Made by a program: the position numbers and the translations under genes
Notes under the pieces: generated by a model
What the model was told of the DNA's origin: nothing
The model's input: the letters and a program-made list of their open reading frames with translations, nothing else
Databases searched by the model: none
In this document: piece after piece, positions 46,960-59,107 of the stretch
Numbering within the stretch: position 1 is the first letter of the stretch
How the letters are laid out: the number at the start of each line of letters is the position of its first letter
From: Typhlomys cinereus
Taxonomy: Eukaryota; Chordata; Mammalia; Rodentia; Platacanthomyidae
Assembly: GCA_023101885.1 (NCBI GenBank)
Contig: JALPQD010000214.1
Coordinates: 124,001 to 188,000, forward strand
Direction of reading: 5' to 3'
DNA: 64,000 nt

Positions 46960-48239
46960 AATTCATGTAAGAATGAAAATAGGAAAGCATCTATTATAGG
47001 CATAATATGGGAATTGTTAATGACATATGAAGACGGTCTTTGTCACGGTATATGAGGTAATTACATAAAAGCAGCTACAAGAACAGCTAAGAGTAGACAA
47101 TGATATCAGTAAGCAGTACTCCTTTTGTATAGTTATCTTGGTAAGAAATCAAGATACAGGGCAAAGAACAAACATTCCAACATGTGGAATGAAGGGAGGA
47201 TTCTGAAAGTTGAAGACATGCCTATTTAACTCTACATGGAAAAGGAGACATTAGCAAAGAGGAAAGAGAAGTTCATTGATGTGAAGGTGAAATTCCTTGA
47301 ATGGAAGGTGCTGCAGTGCACCGGATTCTTCCAGGAATCTTCATCCACAGACATACCTTAGCTCTTATAGTACCTTAGATGCTAGAACAGGCAACTGTGA
47401 GATGCATGAAAATCTCTTACTCAGAAATGATTGTGATCTTATAGAAGAACCATACAGTTAAAGTCTGGCATTAGAAGAAACAAATTACAGAATCACAGAA
47501 CACTGGAGAAAATTTGCAGTGGCTTTCTGAGTAATACTGTCATCTGCCTCTCATGTGGGTCTTCAAATCTGATTATTCATCACCTTATTTCTATTGGCAG
47601 TTTTTGAGGAGTAGCAAGTTGATGACTGACTTGACTTTAATAGAAGGAAAATATTAGATGCTAGGATAAAATGTGCTACCAAAAATAACAAAAAGACCAA
47701 TAATTTTTAAATACAATGCCTTAGGTTGTATTGTCTTTGCAGTTCTAGTTTCCTGAACCAAAATCCCTTTTCTTCTCAAAAGTTCAAGATTCTCCATGTA
47801 GAATACCTTTGAAATGTCAGTTCATTTCTTTTCTTGTGTTCTTGTATTATAAATGTCTATTATTGCAAATGATTTCAGTAGTTTTCCAATTGTTTAGCTG
47901 CAGGGAGTAGCTATTTGTTATGATTATCCTGAAGGACAGAGTGTGGGCAGAGGGGGCACTTGATCTCATTTTTCAGTGGTCACTATCATTAGCATTGACC
48001 TTTTTAGACTGTCTGTGCCTGATATTTGGAAAACCTGGGAAATTTTACCCAGACAGAGTCATGGCTTTGCTCTTTTGCCCTTATTACCCCTGACACTTAC
48101 CTGTATTAGTAATTGATACATGGTCTATCATCTTTCAGATGGCCACCTCTCAGGCTGAGACTGGGGTACAATGTTCTTCATTTCCACCCCAGGTCTGTGT
48201 TGGAAGATAAGAGACTTTTAGGCCTACTTGATAGAATAT
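46960..48239. other. Unique DNA, no gene seen
   Basis: No exon, RNA gene or repeat recognised. Confidence 0.5.
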
Positions 48240-48600
48240 ATCATATCTTTTTTATTATATTTTTTAAATTTGCTATTCTTTGCCAATTTCATTCATGTAT
48301 ATAATGTGTATTGGTCATTTCACCTCCACTATTCTCTCTCACCCTCTTCCTATCCCCACTGAACACCTTCTTTCCAACAAATCCCTCTCCTAGTTTCATG
48401 TTAATTTTATTTCTTTGCTTCGTGTTTTGCTTGCTTGCCACCCACTGAGTTTGGTAAAGGCTGCTTGCATGAGCATAAGGATTAATTCAGTTAATATGGA
48501 CAATGTCAATCAAAAAAATGACTCTTCTCCTTCACCCCCCAAAACTTTCTGATGGGGAGTATGAGCCCCAAACACCCCTCTTTAGGGACATATAATCTTA
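48240..48600 (-). mobile_element. Old L1 3' UTR (Lx-like), minus strand
   Basis: TTTCATTCATGTATATAATG, TGGTCATTTCACCTCC, C/T-rich tract with CTCTCACCCTCTTCC, and GCTTGCATGAGCATAAGG follow the reverse of old rodent L1 3' ends. The right end is uncertain. Confidence 0.55.
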
Positions 48601-50521
48601 ACTGTTGCTTTTTCACTTCAAAGAAAAGACAGTGCATTAACATGTTTTCATATCATTCATTCCTGAATTTCAAAAAACTGGGGTTCTGAGCCTGTCAAGA
48701 GACTGTACTCTTCCGTCAAATGTTTAGGTTTTACTCCATGCTAGAGCCTTAGAAACTCATACACTGTAATTAGTTTCTGAGCTACATATTGAAATATGAT
48801 GTCATGAATAGCTTCTGAATAATGGTGGTTAAAGCCGTGGCTGCTCCTCCAGGGTATATCAGAGCTAGAATATTTAAGGATTCTCATTGCCTTTATCTTG
48901 GCACACAGTGACCCTAGATAATAAGGAGCGCTACTATATCATATACTAATATACCATTTGAGGCTCTCTGAAAGTTACTGTAGCTCCTGCTTGGATGTAA
49001 CTACAGTGATTAACTGGAGATGAGGAAGAGACAGAATTACAGCCCTACTTTCCACGGGAGTCCTGAGAGTCTGCACAAAGTAGATAACTAATTACAGGGG
49101 ATTGGTATGGGTTGAGAGGGTTGAAAACAACATATGGAGTAAGATATTTATTATGGATAATTTGCCTCTAAGTAATACTGCAAAATTAGTTGTTTTATAC
49201 ACACTTCAAAAATCACATGTAATAGTTTTGATACCATAATATCAAAAGGAAAAGATGTTATTTTATATTATTTGCCATCTATGGTAGCTGCTGAACAGTC
49301 CTGAACACTTCTTTTAAGGCACTGTCCAGTACTGCAAAGAATCAAGGTCTTGCTAGATTCACAGAGGCTCTGCTTTGCTCCTAGACTAGAACATACTTGC
49401 ATATAATATTGTGATTTTTATGTAACATAGCATATTTATTTATTTGCAGCATGGCTTTTTATACCCTTTTTCCTGTCTCTTTTTCTAGTATCTAGATCTG
49501 TGTTTATAGATCTTTGCCATTTAAAATTAATCTACTTCTGATATTTAACTTGCAATTCTTTTCTAATGACTTTATTACTATTCCTTCTTAATATTTGTAC
49601 ATTTGAATAATCTTTTCATTATTAGTTTTAGATCTTTAATGAAGATGTTGGAAAAAGAGCCCAATTTTATTCTCTGTAGATATCTTCTAAGCGTTCTACC
49701 ATTTCTTTGATTATAACCCTGTATTTCTAATGTTAATGAAATTTTCAATGGATCCAAAAGTGCTTCTCTAAAGTAATTTGTATTAATTTTTCAGTGTATG
49801 ACATGGTATCAAAACCTTAAAATTTCTCAGCAGTTCCAGGAATCTTAGACATCATTGTGTTCATGATTATATAAATAACCTTTAATTTTGCATATCTGTT
49901 CCCCTAGTTAAGCTGTTTTCTTAACTCAGCGAATCAAATGCTCATAAAGCAAATGTCAAGCTGAAATTAATATGTTTAGAAATAAGCACGATGGTGACGT
50001 GCAGTCATCAATACCTAAATGCCACGAGGAAAGATTTTCTGCACTGCAAGTATTTAAAGACCATTAAAAAATGCTGAGATCCAGTATTGTGAGCTTTTCT
50101 GCCTTTATCAGTTCTATGAGTCTGATGCTATACTTGTGAGCCCAGAGCAATCTTTCATTTCCTCTACATTGAAAATATATTGAAGTATAATGGCTCAATG
50201 TAAAACATGGGATACTTTTATGATTTATAGATTATGACCTTATTCTCAACTTGATATTTGATAAAGTGTCTCGTGAGAATTTAGACATCTATCATGTCTG
50301 TTAGTAAGCTTTCAATCAGTTGTATGAAATGCCTGCAACAATTTAACAATAATACAAGCCTACTCTTCATACCTTTTCTTTGGTGTTGCTATAGCAGAGA
50401 GTAAGTAGACATTCAACCAATATTTTCTGAATGTACTGCATGTTAAAAAGACAACGAAGTTATGAAAGATACATGATTACTTTAACTTGGAAATTCACAT
50501 ATCTGTGTGTGTGTGTAATAT

Positions 50522-50525
<4 letters not shown>
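48601..50525. other. Unique AT-rich DNA, no gene seen
   Basis: No supported feature. Confidence 0.5.

Positions 50526-50579
<54 letters not shown>
50526..50579. repeat. (GA)n microsatellite
   Basis: 27 GA units, uninterrupted; purine on one strand and pyrimidine on the other. Confidence 0.97.
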
Positions 50580-50584
<5 letters not shown>

Positions 50585-50649
50585 CCCAAAAGTGTACATT
50601 TGGAGACTGTATGTCAATTATGTCAATGTTGAATGTCTTCCTCAGTTAC

Positions 50650-50870
50650 TCTACACATTATTATTTGAGACAGTGTCTCTTATTGAACCTGGAGCTCGCT
50701 AATTCTGGTGATTGACTGAACATCAAGCCATGCTCCTGTCTCTGCCTCCCAGTGCTGGGGATACACACACATGCCATCATACTTAGCTCTTATGAGTGAC
50801 GGATATCAAAATCTAGGTTCTTATTCTTTCACAGCAATTCATTTTCCCACAGAGGCACCTCCCAGACCTG
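50650..50870 (-). mobile_element. B4-like SINE, minus strand
   Basis: TTGAGACAGTGTCTCTTATTG, GAACCTGGAGCTCGCTAATTC, CTCCTGTCTCTGCCTCCCAG, TGCTGGGGATACACACAC and ATATCAAAATCTAGGTTC, in this order, are the reverse complement of a B4 (B1-plus-ID fusion) SINE. Moderately diverged. Confidence 0.7.
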
Positions 50871-51061
50871 AAATTCTCATATATTATGTATAGAAACTTC
50901 TTAATAACAGTGATTGTCACTGACTGTCTCTTTATGTATTGTTTCTTTCATTTTAGAAGCAATTATATTTCAAGCCTGCATTTAGCTGAACAATTTACAA
51001 TATCTTTCTTTGAATGGGGTAGATAATAGTTACAAATTGTATTTAAGTAAGAACCTTTGGC

Positions 51062-51275
51062 TGGTGATCTAGCTTGGGGGTTAGGCTTCTGCTTTGTAAG
51101 TAGAAAAACCTGAGTTTTGATCCCCAGATTCCATGTAAAAATGCCAGGCAGAAATGATGGTGGCTTGTACATACATCCTGGAATATGGAATCTGGGAAAA
51201 CCCAGAGCAAAGCAAAAAGGAAGTAGAGTAGTTAAGGATGATTCCTGAATTAAATATTGGACTTCTACAAGTGTA

Positions 51276-51331
<56 letters not shown>

Positions 51332-51357
51332 ACACAATTACAGGTACAAAAAAATAA
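51062..51357 (+). mobile_element. Older copy of the tRNA-headed SINE with long (CA)n
   Basis: GGCTGGTGATCTAGCTTGGGGG, AACCTGAGTTTTGATCCCC, GCCAGGCAGAAATGATGGTGG, GAATCTGGGAAAACCC, GATGATTCCTGAATTAAAT, then (CA)n at about 51280-51335 and an AAAAAATAAATA tail. CpGs of the young form have become TG or CA. Confidence 0.85.
51280..51335. repeat. (CA)n microsatellite in SINE tail
   Basis: More than 20 CA units with one TA interruption. Confidence 0.95.
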
Positions 51358-52592
51358 ATAGGGACTCTTTTTCATTTTTTTAGATGCTATGTATAGAGGA
51401 AGTCTATCATAAATTAGTTTGCACATCTTTATTGGAGTAACTGCGTACAATTTGATACATGAATCCAGTGTATAATGATCAAATCAAGGCAGTTTGCATT
51501 TCTACCTCCTGTAGACATTCAAATTTTAAAATTAGATTTATTTCATGGACATACAAAAACTTGAAATGTACATTTTTATGAGGTATGTGTGATGCCTCAA
51601 GATTTTGAATAACATAGCAATAACTAGTACATCCTTCATTTTGAAAGCTATTTCTTCCATTTCTTTTCTTTGCATTTTATTCTTTGTAATTATATCACGA
51701 ATACTTCAAAAAGCCTCTGGCATTAAGAGCTTGTTACTTTGCCACATTCACACTAATTTTAGCAAGTTATGTCTGCTACTTTCTGTCATTTACGAAGGTC
51801 TTGGAAAAAGAGGACCCAAGTATTGAAGTTATTAGCTTGATATTGGTATTTCCTGTAAAATGTGTCACCAGTCTTTCATAGGAAATTGAAAAAGAGACAG
51901 TTCCTTTTCCAGGTGTGTATTTTTCTATGAAAAACAATCAAGAATAATGAAGAGACCAATGGGCAAATGCAGACAGAATTTGAGACAGTGTTCTGATATA
52001 CTTTCAGTCACCAGTGACCAACAAGAAAGAAATAAAGGAAGAAATACAAGAGTTAAGAGGTATTTTATTGATAAATTCCAACTCATTAAAAACAATAGTT
52101 GTGATTACTAACATTTTTCTTTTCCAGTCTGATAAAGTTAGTCATCTAGCTATTTTACAGGCAATCCAAACTCAGTTACTTTTCAGTGAGAGAATGATTA
52201 TTATTCATTCTTAATATGATGAGAAAACTGTGTGTGGAAAATAATAAAAACAAAGATACAAGCAAACGACCTATATTTCAGGTGTACTGAAGAAAAAAAA
52301 TAATAAGTCACATTCTATTAAAACAAAAGCATTAATGACAAAAATCTGTATAACAAAAAATATTAGAAAGTCCTGGCTGATAAAAGGTTTACTTATGAAA
52401 TAACTTAAGCAATTAAATTTGGAAATAGGAAGGACTTGGCTGTTCCTTGAAAATGTTATTGCTTCATTTACTTATTCTTTCATTTACCAAAATTGAATTG
52501 GGTAATTTTGTCTCAGGCACGGTTAAAAGAATTTGGAATATTATTTTTTGCACATTGAATAATATTTCCCTTTTCAGAGTCCAGATTATAAT
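51358..52592. other. Unique AT-rich DNA, no gene seen
   Basis: No supported feature. The frames at 51605-51826 and 52014-52214 have no recognised domain. Confidence 0.5.
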
Positions 52593-52657
52593 AGTAAGAG
52601 ACAGTTTAAAATTTTATTTATTATTTATTCAATTGTCCCTGTATGCGTGTGTGCGCA

Positions 52658-52700
<43 letters not shown>

Positions 52701-52932
52701 GTAGAACCACGGACGAATTCGGGAACCACCATGGACCGCCTCCACCTCCTCTTTGATTACTCTGCCCCGGGATTCACAGGCTACACCCTACCAGGACCAG
52801 AAACACAGGCCGCCCCCGCTTCCGCCTGGCGTCTATACATGGGGTCTAGGATCCGAACTCAGGACCTTCCGCCTGCAAGGCGGAGACTTAACCCAGAGCT
52901 ACCTGTCCAGCCCCAGTAAGAGACAGTTTAAA
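52593..52932 (-). mobile_element. tRNA-headed CpG-rich SINE, copy 5, with 18-bp duplication
   Basis: SINE 52611-52914 on the minus strand, from GGGGCTGGACAGGTAGCTC to an A-rich AATAAATAATAAATAAAA end, with a (CA)n stretch. The direct repeat AGTAAGAGACAGTTTAAA is perfect at 52593-52610 and 52915-52932. Rich in CpG, therefore young. Confidence 0.96.
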
Positions 52933-53499
52933 AGAAATAAATATATACCTCCTCACACAGAAATAGAGAAAAACAAACTGTGAAAATGAGAACATTTGAG
53001 AACTGCTTGAATTTATGTTCATGGGTATTTCTATTGTCTAGATAGGCTTGTCTGATGAGATATTGGACCAGAGACATAATTCTTCAGAAAGAGGGGAAGA
53101 AGGCTGAGGTAAAAACAAAAATGTATTTCTTTAAACAGGAACATGCTCAGTGCATTCTCTCAATAGCTGAATGAGGACCAGCAATCCTTTATTGTCAATG
53201 AGGCTGTAGGGACCCCTTTTACCATGCCACTTGTAATTTTCATAGAAATTCCAAGCATAGCAGTCTTACAGTGAAAAATGTCATTATGAAAATGCTCATT
53301 AAAAGATACAGTATGTCATCTGTGACCACTTCCTAACCATTAAATGATCACTACATAGCTAATATACAGTTCTATGCTAAGACATTTAAAATTTGCTTCT
53401 TCCTAAAATTTCCACAATGTAATTCTTAAGATAATTTTTTATTGTGACTTACTCATTATCATTTTAAAACCTTTTGATTTTTAATCTTGATTATCACCT

Positions 53500-53790
53500 T
53501 GAGGGAATCTGTGATCAACTGAAAGATGCCTCTAGATGGATTCATGAAGACACTTCCAGGAAGGATTAGCTAAAGGTAGACCATCCACCTCAGGGTGGGC
53601 CTCCACATTCTGACAGGAAACACAGATATAAAGAGGCCTGAGGACAAACCAATGCTGCTTACATGGCTGCCTTTAGAGTTTGCTGCATAATGCCTCTCTC
53701 TGTTGCTACAGCTGCCATCCTCCACTGACAGTAGATTACCAATTACACAGCTTTCCAGCATGGAATGAGGACCAGTGATATTCTATGAAC
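53500..53790. mobile_element. Old LTR-like rodent repeat
   Basis: TTGATTATCACCTTGAGGGAATC, GATGCCTCTAGATGGATTC, CCACCTCAGGGTGGGCCTCC and ATATAAAGAGGCCTGAGG show the plan of the repeat also suspected at 40165-40565. Diverged; family not named. Confidence 0.45.
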
Positions 53791-53924
53791 CTTTCAGACC
53801 CGAGCATCAGAGTGAAGCTACAGTCATCCTCTTTCAGGATGGCAAAATCTTTCAGCGTTTTGAGGATTATTGTTAGATTCCCAGTCCTAATGGTCATAAA
53901 CCATTGTAGCAAATACTTTATCTT

Positions 53925-54050
53925 TTACAATACATATACATTATATATTATATACCACATATTATGTTTCATGCATATATATGTCTATTTATATACACAT
54001 ATATACAAATATATATACACATATATATTTGCAATTTATATATATCCTCA
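53925..54050. repeat. AT-rich / (ATAC)-like low-complexity tract
   Basis: Mostly alternating A and T with C interruptions. Confidence 0.8.
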
Positions 54051-56869
54051 GTTTATATTGTTTCTAGTCCTTGGCCTATTGGTGACATATAAGGAAAGTC
54101 ATGAACACATTAGACATTGTGAGATTTGTTCTGTAACTTTCATTTTGTTAACATGTTTTTAAACATGTTCTTCAGAGATAGCAATATCATGTTGCAATAC
54201 CAAAAGATTAGATACCAGTGCTATAGGACTCTGTCCTATAAAACCATAGTCTCTTTTCTAAAATGATCCCATTGTGTTCTTTGGGATGTTTTTTATAGCC
54301 TGAAGAATGTCAGTAGTTTCAAGAAATGATCTTAAATGAGGGAGCTGATGCCCAGGGATTTCATTCCCCCATCTCTGTTTTGGAATTATGATTTCAGAGA
54401 ACACTTAAAATACAGCTCTAATTCATCTTGGGTTGCAAAAGACTTGGAAATCAATCTTAATTTTATCCCAACATCACAATTCACCATGGGTATTTAATTA
54501 TATTTCACCCTCTACTCACAAACATATAAATTAGATATAAAAAACAAAGATAGCTCTCTGGAAATTCTCTTCTCTTCTTTCAAGGCTTCCTCAGCATATA
54601 GAGCTGATCAAACCCTGGAAGTGGGTTAGAATGGTCTTTTATTCCATTTTATTTTCTAATCTTTTATGTAAGTATTAAGCTTTGAACTCTTCCTTCTTTG
54701 GAGATTTACTTTGACATAACATATCAAAATTTTGGAACACAAGCCTCATTCTATTCCTCAAATGTAACTTTCAAGAGGAAAAATCTTTGGCTTTCTAAAA
54801 CTGCTATTTTTTTCTGTGAATTTCAAAAAGTTTTCTTAAGAAATACAAACTAGCAAATTGGCTTTTCTGCTCCAATTTGGCCATGTCCTGTGAGCAAATT
54901 TTAATTGGGTACAAAAACATGTCTTTTAGTATATTTAAAGCTTACTCCAGCACATAGTAAATAAGGTCAACTGTTGAGTTACATGTATATCAAGACTAAT
55001 GAGAACTGTTTTCGTAAACAACACACAAAATAACTCTATTTAATAAACATATCCTTTCAGAATTCACTAGCTGATACTTACAGACCTAAAATTTCATAAA
55101 GTTTGTTAAAATATTAGGAATCATTTATTTACTCATGCAGCACATTCTTATTGGACTTCTTTATACAAATATTACTGCCAGAGAAAAATGCAAATTTCTT
55201 TGGAACATTACTGTTCAAATATGAAAAATAGGCAATATGTCGTGATATACATGAAGTTCCTGATTATTGAATGTGATTGTCTTTAGAGAGATGACTGTAT
55301 TTAGTCATCAAGATGGCTTGTGCTGGGTCCCCTTTCATTGTTAAACACATGTCTCTTTTCAGATTTCTTTTCATTCTTGAGTTTTTTTTTTCATTTTTGC
55401 TTGCAAATATTATCTGGTTGACAATAATCTATAAGGCTAAACTTCCAGTCCTGATTTCACCTATGATCTGAAGACCTGAGAAACTAATGCTTGGATGCCC
55501 ATGTTGTTTCTAATCCAGAAGCAAAGCTGAACTACAGTTTTTCTCCAAATCTACGCTATACGTATCATAAATTCATGATATAACGGTATTAGCTTATAAC
55601 CTGAATAGCTTTCATAAATTCATTCTTAATTCTCTCTATTGAAATAAACATATCTTTCCTGACTTTGCCTCATCATTCTTGAACTCTGCTAATGGATTTT
55701 TGAAAATATTTCTTAAGTTCTTATTAATAAAACTCATCTTTATATTACTTATGATAGACTATTCTTGATTGATGCTATCTAAATCTTATTCAATATTTCT
55801 TCTGCTGACTTCAGGAATAAATGACTTTCTTTTACTAATATAAGGTCCATGATTAAATAAAAACATAAATTGTCCTCAAAATAAAAATGTTTTTGCATGC
55901 ACGAAATCTCAAGTAAGTCTAGATATTACAAAACAATTAAAATGCAGAAATTTATATATGTTCTCCAAATTATGCCTTGAGCCTATAGAGACATTTCTCT
56001 GAAATTCAGGGTTTTGGGTCTTTTTTTTTGAGTTCTGGAATGAGAAGCCCAGAGTATAATGATAAGTGTTCAGTGCATCTTTTGGAAAGTACTGCTTTTG
56101 TTCATAGAAAGCTCTGTGGAGGCAGAGGCATTGTGCTTTTCTTTCTCCAGAACATAGGAGAGTATCTGGATGGTATTAATCTTTCAGTTCCGATCTGTGG
56201 AGCCAACAAGACTGTACTTGTAGTTTTTCATGGAACAAGTCATTTAAATTCTTTTCTGCAACAATGCCTTAGAAAACAAAATGTTCAATTTTGCTTCCCT
56301 TTGCCTATTGAGCATAATGACTAGGATTCTTCATGAAAACGGTATGAAGCACATCCAAGACAAATTCCGAAATTTCCTGACTTGTTTTGAAAGCATGAAG
56401 TTCAAGCTCAATGGAAGAATTTAAATATTGTCTTTAATATACAAAACAAAAAATGGATGAGAAAGGAAGATTTTTTTGTTGCATCTGTAGTCCATTATAT
56501 GTAAAAATTTCTTGTTCTACATATTAAAATATTTATATAGCTTTGAAATAAATATATTTTAGATTAAAAATGTGTGTTTCCAGGGTTATAAATATAAAGT
56601 GCTATATCTAAAAGAGGTCAGAATGCAGAATATAAGAAAAGTTTAGAGTTAAGAGCTTAGTTGCCAAACTTACCACTCTTATTTATAATTCTCTTGAAAC
56701 TCCCTGTATTACTTATCCTTATGAAACTTTTAACATTATCTTTAGAGTATCATTGCTTGGAAATCCATAAATGACCAACTCCTTTCCTTTTACTCCAATA
56801 CATTGTCTTAATTTTTATTTCTGTGTTTCAGATCTGAGATCAAATTCCCATTCTTTTCTTATTTTTATC
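54051..56869. other. Unique AT-rich DNA, no gene supported
   Basis: No repeat or exon recognised. A 98-codon frame at 56028-56324 (MSSGMRSPEYNDKCS to PLPIEHND) has protein-like composition, but I recognise no family. It might be a decayed retrocopy or chance. Confidence 0.4.
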
Positions 56870-58244
56870 AAGAATACTCATTTTTCTTGGTGTTTAGTTT
56901 TCTAAGTTCTTTGTGCACTCTGGACAGCAGAGTTCTATCAGATGTGTGGTTAGTGAAGATTTTCTCCCATTCTGTGGGTTGCCTTTGAGCTCGTGTTATA
57001 ATCTCTTTATCTGAACAGAAGCTCTTTAATTTCACAAGATCCCAACTGTTGAGAGTTGGTAGCAGTGACTGTGCCATTGGACGTCTGTTTAGGAAATGTT
57101 GGCCTAGCCCAATCAGCTCGAGGGAGTTCCCTATCCTTTCAACTATGGTTTTTATAGTCTCTGGCCTTATATCAAGGTCTTTGATCCATTTGGAATTAAG
57201 TCTTGTACATGGTGACAAGTACGGGTCCAGCTTTAATCTTCTGCATGTGGAGATCCACTTTTGCCAGCACCATTTGTTGAAGATGCTGTTCTTTTTCCAT
57301 TGGATTCTTTGGGCCCCTTTGTCAAAGACCAAATGGCTGTAATTTTGTGGGCTTATATCTGGGTCTTCAATCCTTATCCATTGATCTGTGTGTCTATTTT
57401 GGAGCCAGTACCAGGCTGTCTTTATAACTATGGATTTGTAGTATAGACTTAGGTTTGTTATGGTAATACCTCCAGCAGTGTTTTTGTTACTCAGGATTGT
57501 CTTTGCTATCCTGGGTCTTTTGTGCCTCCATATGAACTTTGAGATTGTTTGGTCAACTTCTTTGAAGAATTGCTTTGGGATTTTGATTGGTATAGCATTG
57601 AATCTGTATATTGCCTTTGGTAGGATGGTCATTTTTACGATGTTGATTCTGCCAATCCAGGAACAAGGGAGGTCTTTCCACCTTCTGGTGTCTTCTGCTA
57701 TTTCTTTCTTTAGGGTTTTAAAGTTTTTGTTGTAAAGGTCTTTTACCTCCTTGGTTAGGTTTATACCAAGGTATTTCATTTTTTTAGGGGCTATAGTAAA
57801 TGGGATTGTTTCTCTCAAGGCTTTTTCACTTCTTTCATTTTGGGCATATAGGAAGGCCTCTGATTTTTGCACATTTATTTTGTATCCTGCCACCCTGCTG
57901 AACTTCTCAATTAGTTCCAGAAGCTTCCTGGTGGAGTTTTTGGGATCCCTCAGGTATAAGATCATGTCATCTGCAAATATGGATAGTTTGACTTCTTCCT
58001 TGCCGATTTGAATCCCTCTTATGTCCCTTTCTTGTCTTATGGCTTCAGCTAAGACTTCAAGTACAATATTGAATAGAAGTGGTGAGAGTGGACAGCTTTG
58101 TCTAGTTCCTGATCGAAGTGGGAATGCTTCCCATTGTTCCCAATTGAGCATAATCCTTGCTGTGGGCTTGTTGTATACAGCTTTCATTATATTGATAAAG
58201 GTTCCTTCCATTCCTACTGTCTCCAGCATTATGATTAAGTTCAC
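56868..58244 (-). pseudogene. L1 ORF2 reverse-transcriptase segment, open for 458 codons
   Basis: The frame contains the L1 reverse-transcriptase core: PLRSGTRQSCPLSPLLFNIV, then the catalytic FADDMILYL, followed by the thumb and C-terminal parts ([69 protein letters not shown]). It lacks the endonuclease, the first reverse-transcriptase motifs and the Cys-rich end. The ATG at 58244 lies in antisense 3' UTR past the inversion junction (about 58228), so it is not a real start, and the last residues come from the target-site duplication. The absence of stops shows a recent insertion. It is not expected to be expressed as a working enzyme. Confidence 0.93.
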
Positions 58245-59107
58245 AGACTTTTGTTCCTGATCATTTACTACTGAGGTGGTATGATCTCACCAGAAGAGGA
58301 GGGCATATAGTCTGGCAGATAAAAAGTAACCATTGTGCAAATTGGTGATAGACCCCTCCCTCACTGTGGTTTCCCACTTTTATTACATCTATCTTTGAAT
58401 GTGCTTTTATCACAAGACTCTAGTTTAACAGCTTTTTGTCTCTGGCCAGGGGGTAACATACAATGCCCACCAGGATGGAGTGAAGGGCATTGCAGGAGCA
58501 GCAAAACTGCAAAAGAAAACTAACAAACCACAATCCAGAACTTCAGAGACTCTATATCAACCACCTAGAACTAGGCCAGCTTAATCTCTCCCCATCCTGA
58601 AGCTCAGGGAAATTTGTGGAAGAGGGGGCGGTAAGAGTGTAAGAGCAAAAGGATGGGAGGAGCAATGATATGTAAGATACTCCATACAAGTTAGGGCCGA
58701 AGCAATCATAATTGGACTTTACATGCCCAGCGCATTGTCCAACACACTATTGACCCTACAAAGTCTAGCATCTGCTAAAGGCACCAAGATCCTTGGAGGC
58801 AAGGGATTGGCAGCCACAGCAGTGTTCCTATACCTAAGGGGAACACGGGAAAGGGTTCAGGGAAAGGCCACTGGGTCCTTGTACGTCATCGGAGAGGAGG
58901 GCCCAGAGGAAAATCAGGCATGCACAAGAAAGGACTCTCTGGGAATTGGGACGGGAGGCACTGGGGAATGGGAAGGGAGGGGGGTGGGGAGGAAGAGCAG
59001 GGGGTACAGGGGGAGGAGGAGGGAGGGAGGGAACTGGTGTACCCATTAAGTTTGTATGAATTGAAATAATAATAAATGTATTAATAAAAAAAGAATACTC
59101 ATTTTTC
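56870..59107 (+). mobile_element. Young L1 with inverted 5' part (twin priming), 17-bp duplication
   Basis: The perfect direct repeat AAGAATACTCATTTTTC lies at 56870-56886 and 59091-59107. Inside, 56887 to about 58228 is L1 ORF2 on the minus strand, and about 58229-59090 is L1 3' UTR on the plus strand ending in a G/A tract, TTTGTATGAATTGAAA and an A-rich tail. The 3' UTR aligns with 4080-4950. The two parts thus belong to one insertion whose 5' portion was inverted. The C-terminal end of ORF2 and the start of the 3' UTR are missing at the inversion. It inserted near the 3' end of an older minus-strand L1 that starts at 59108. Confidence 0.95.

Noticed and set aside
50431..50715. Arg/Glu repeat protein-like frame
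   Set aside because: Translation of the (GA)n microsatellite and a B4-like SINE.
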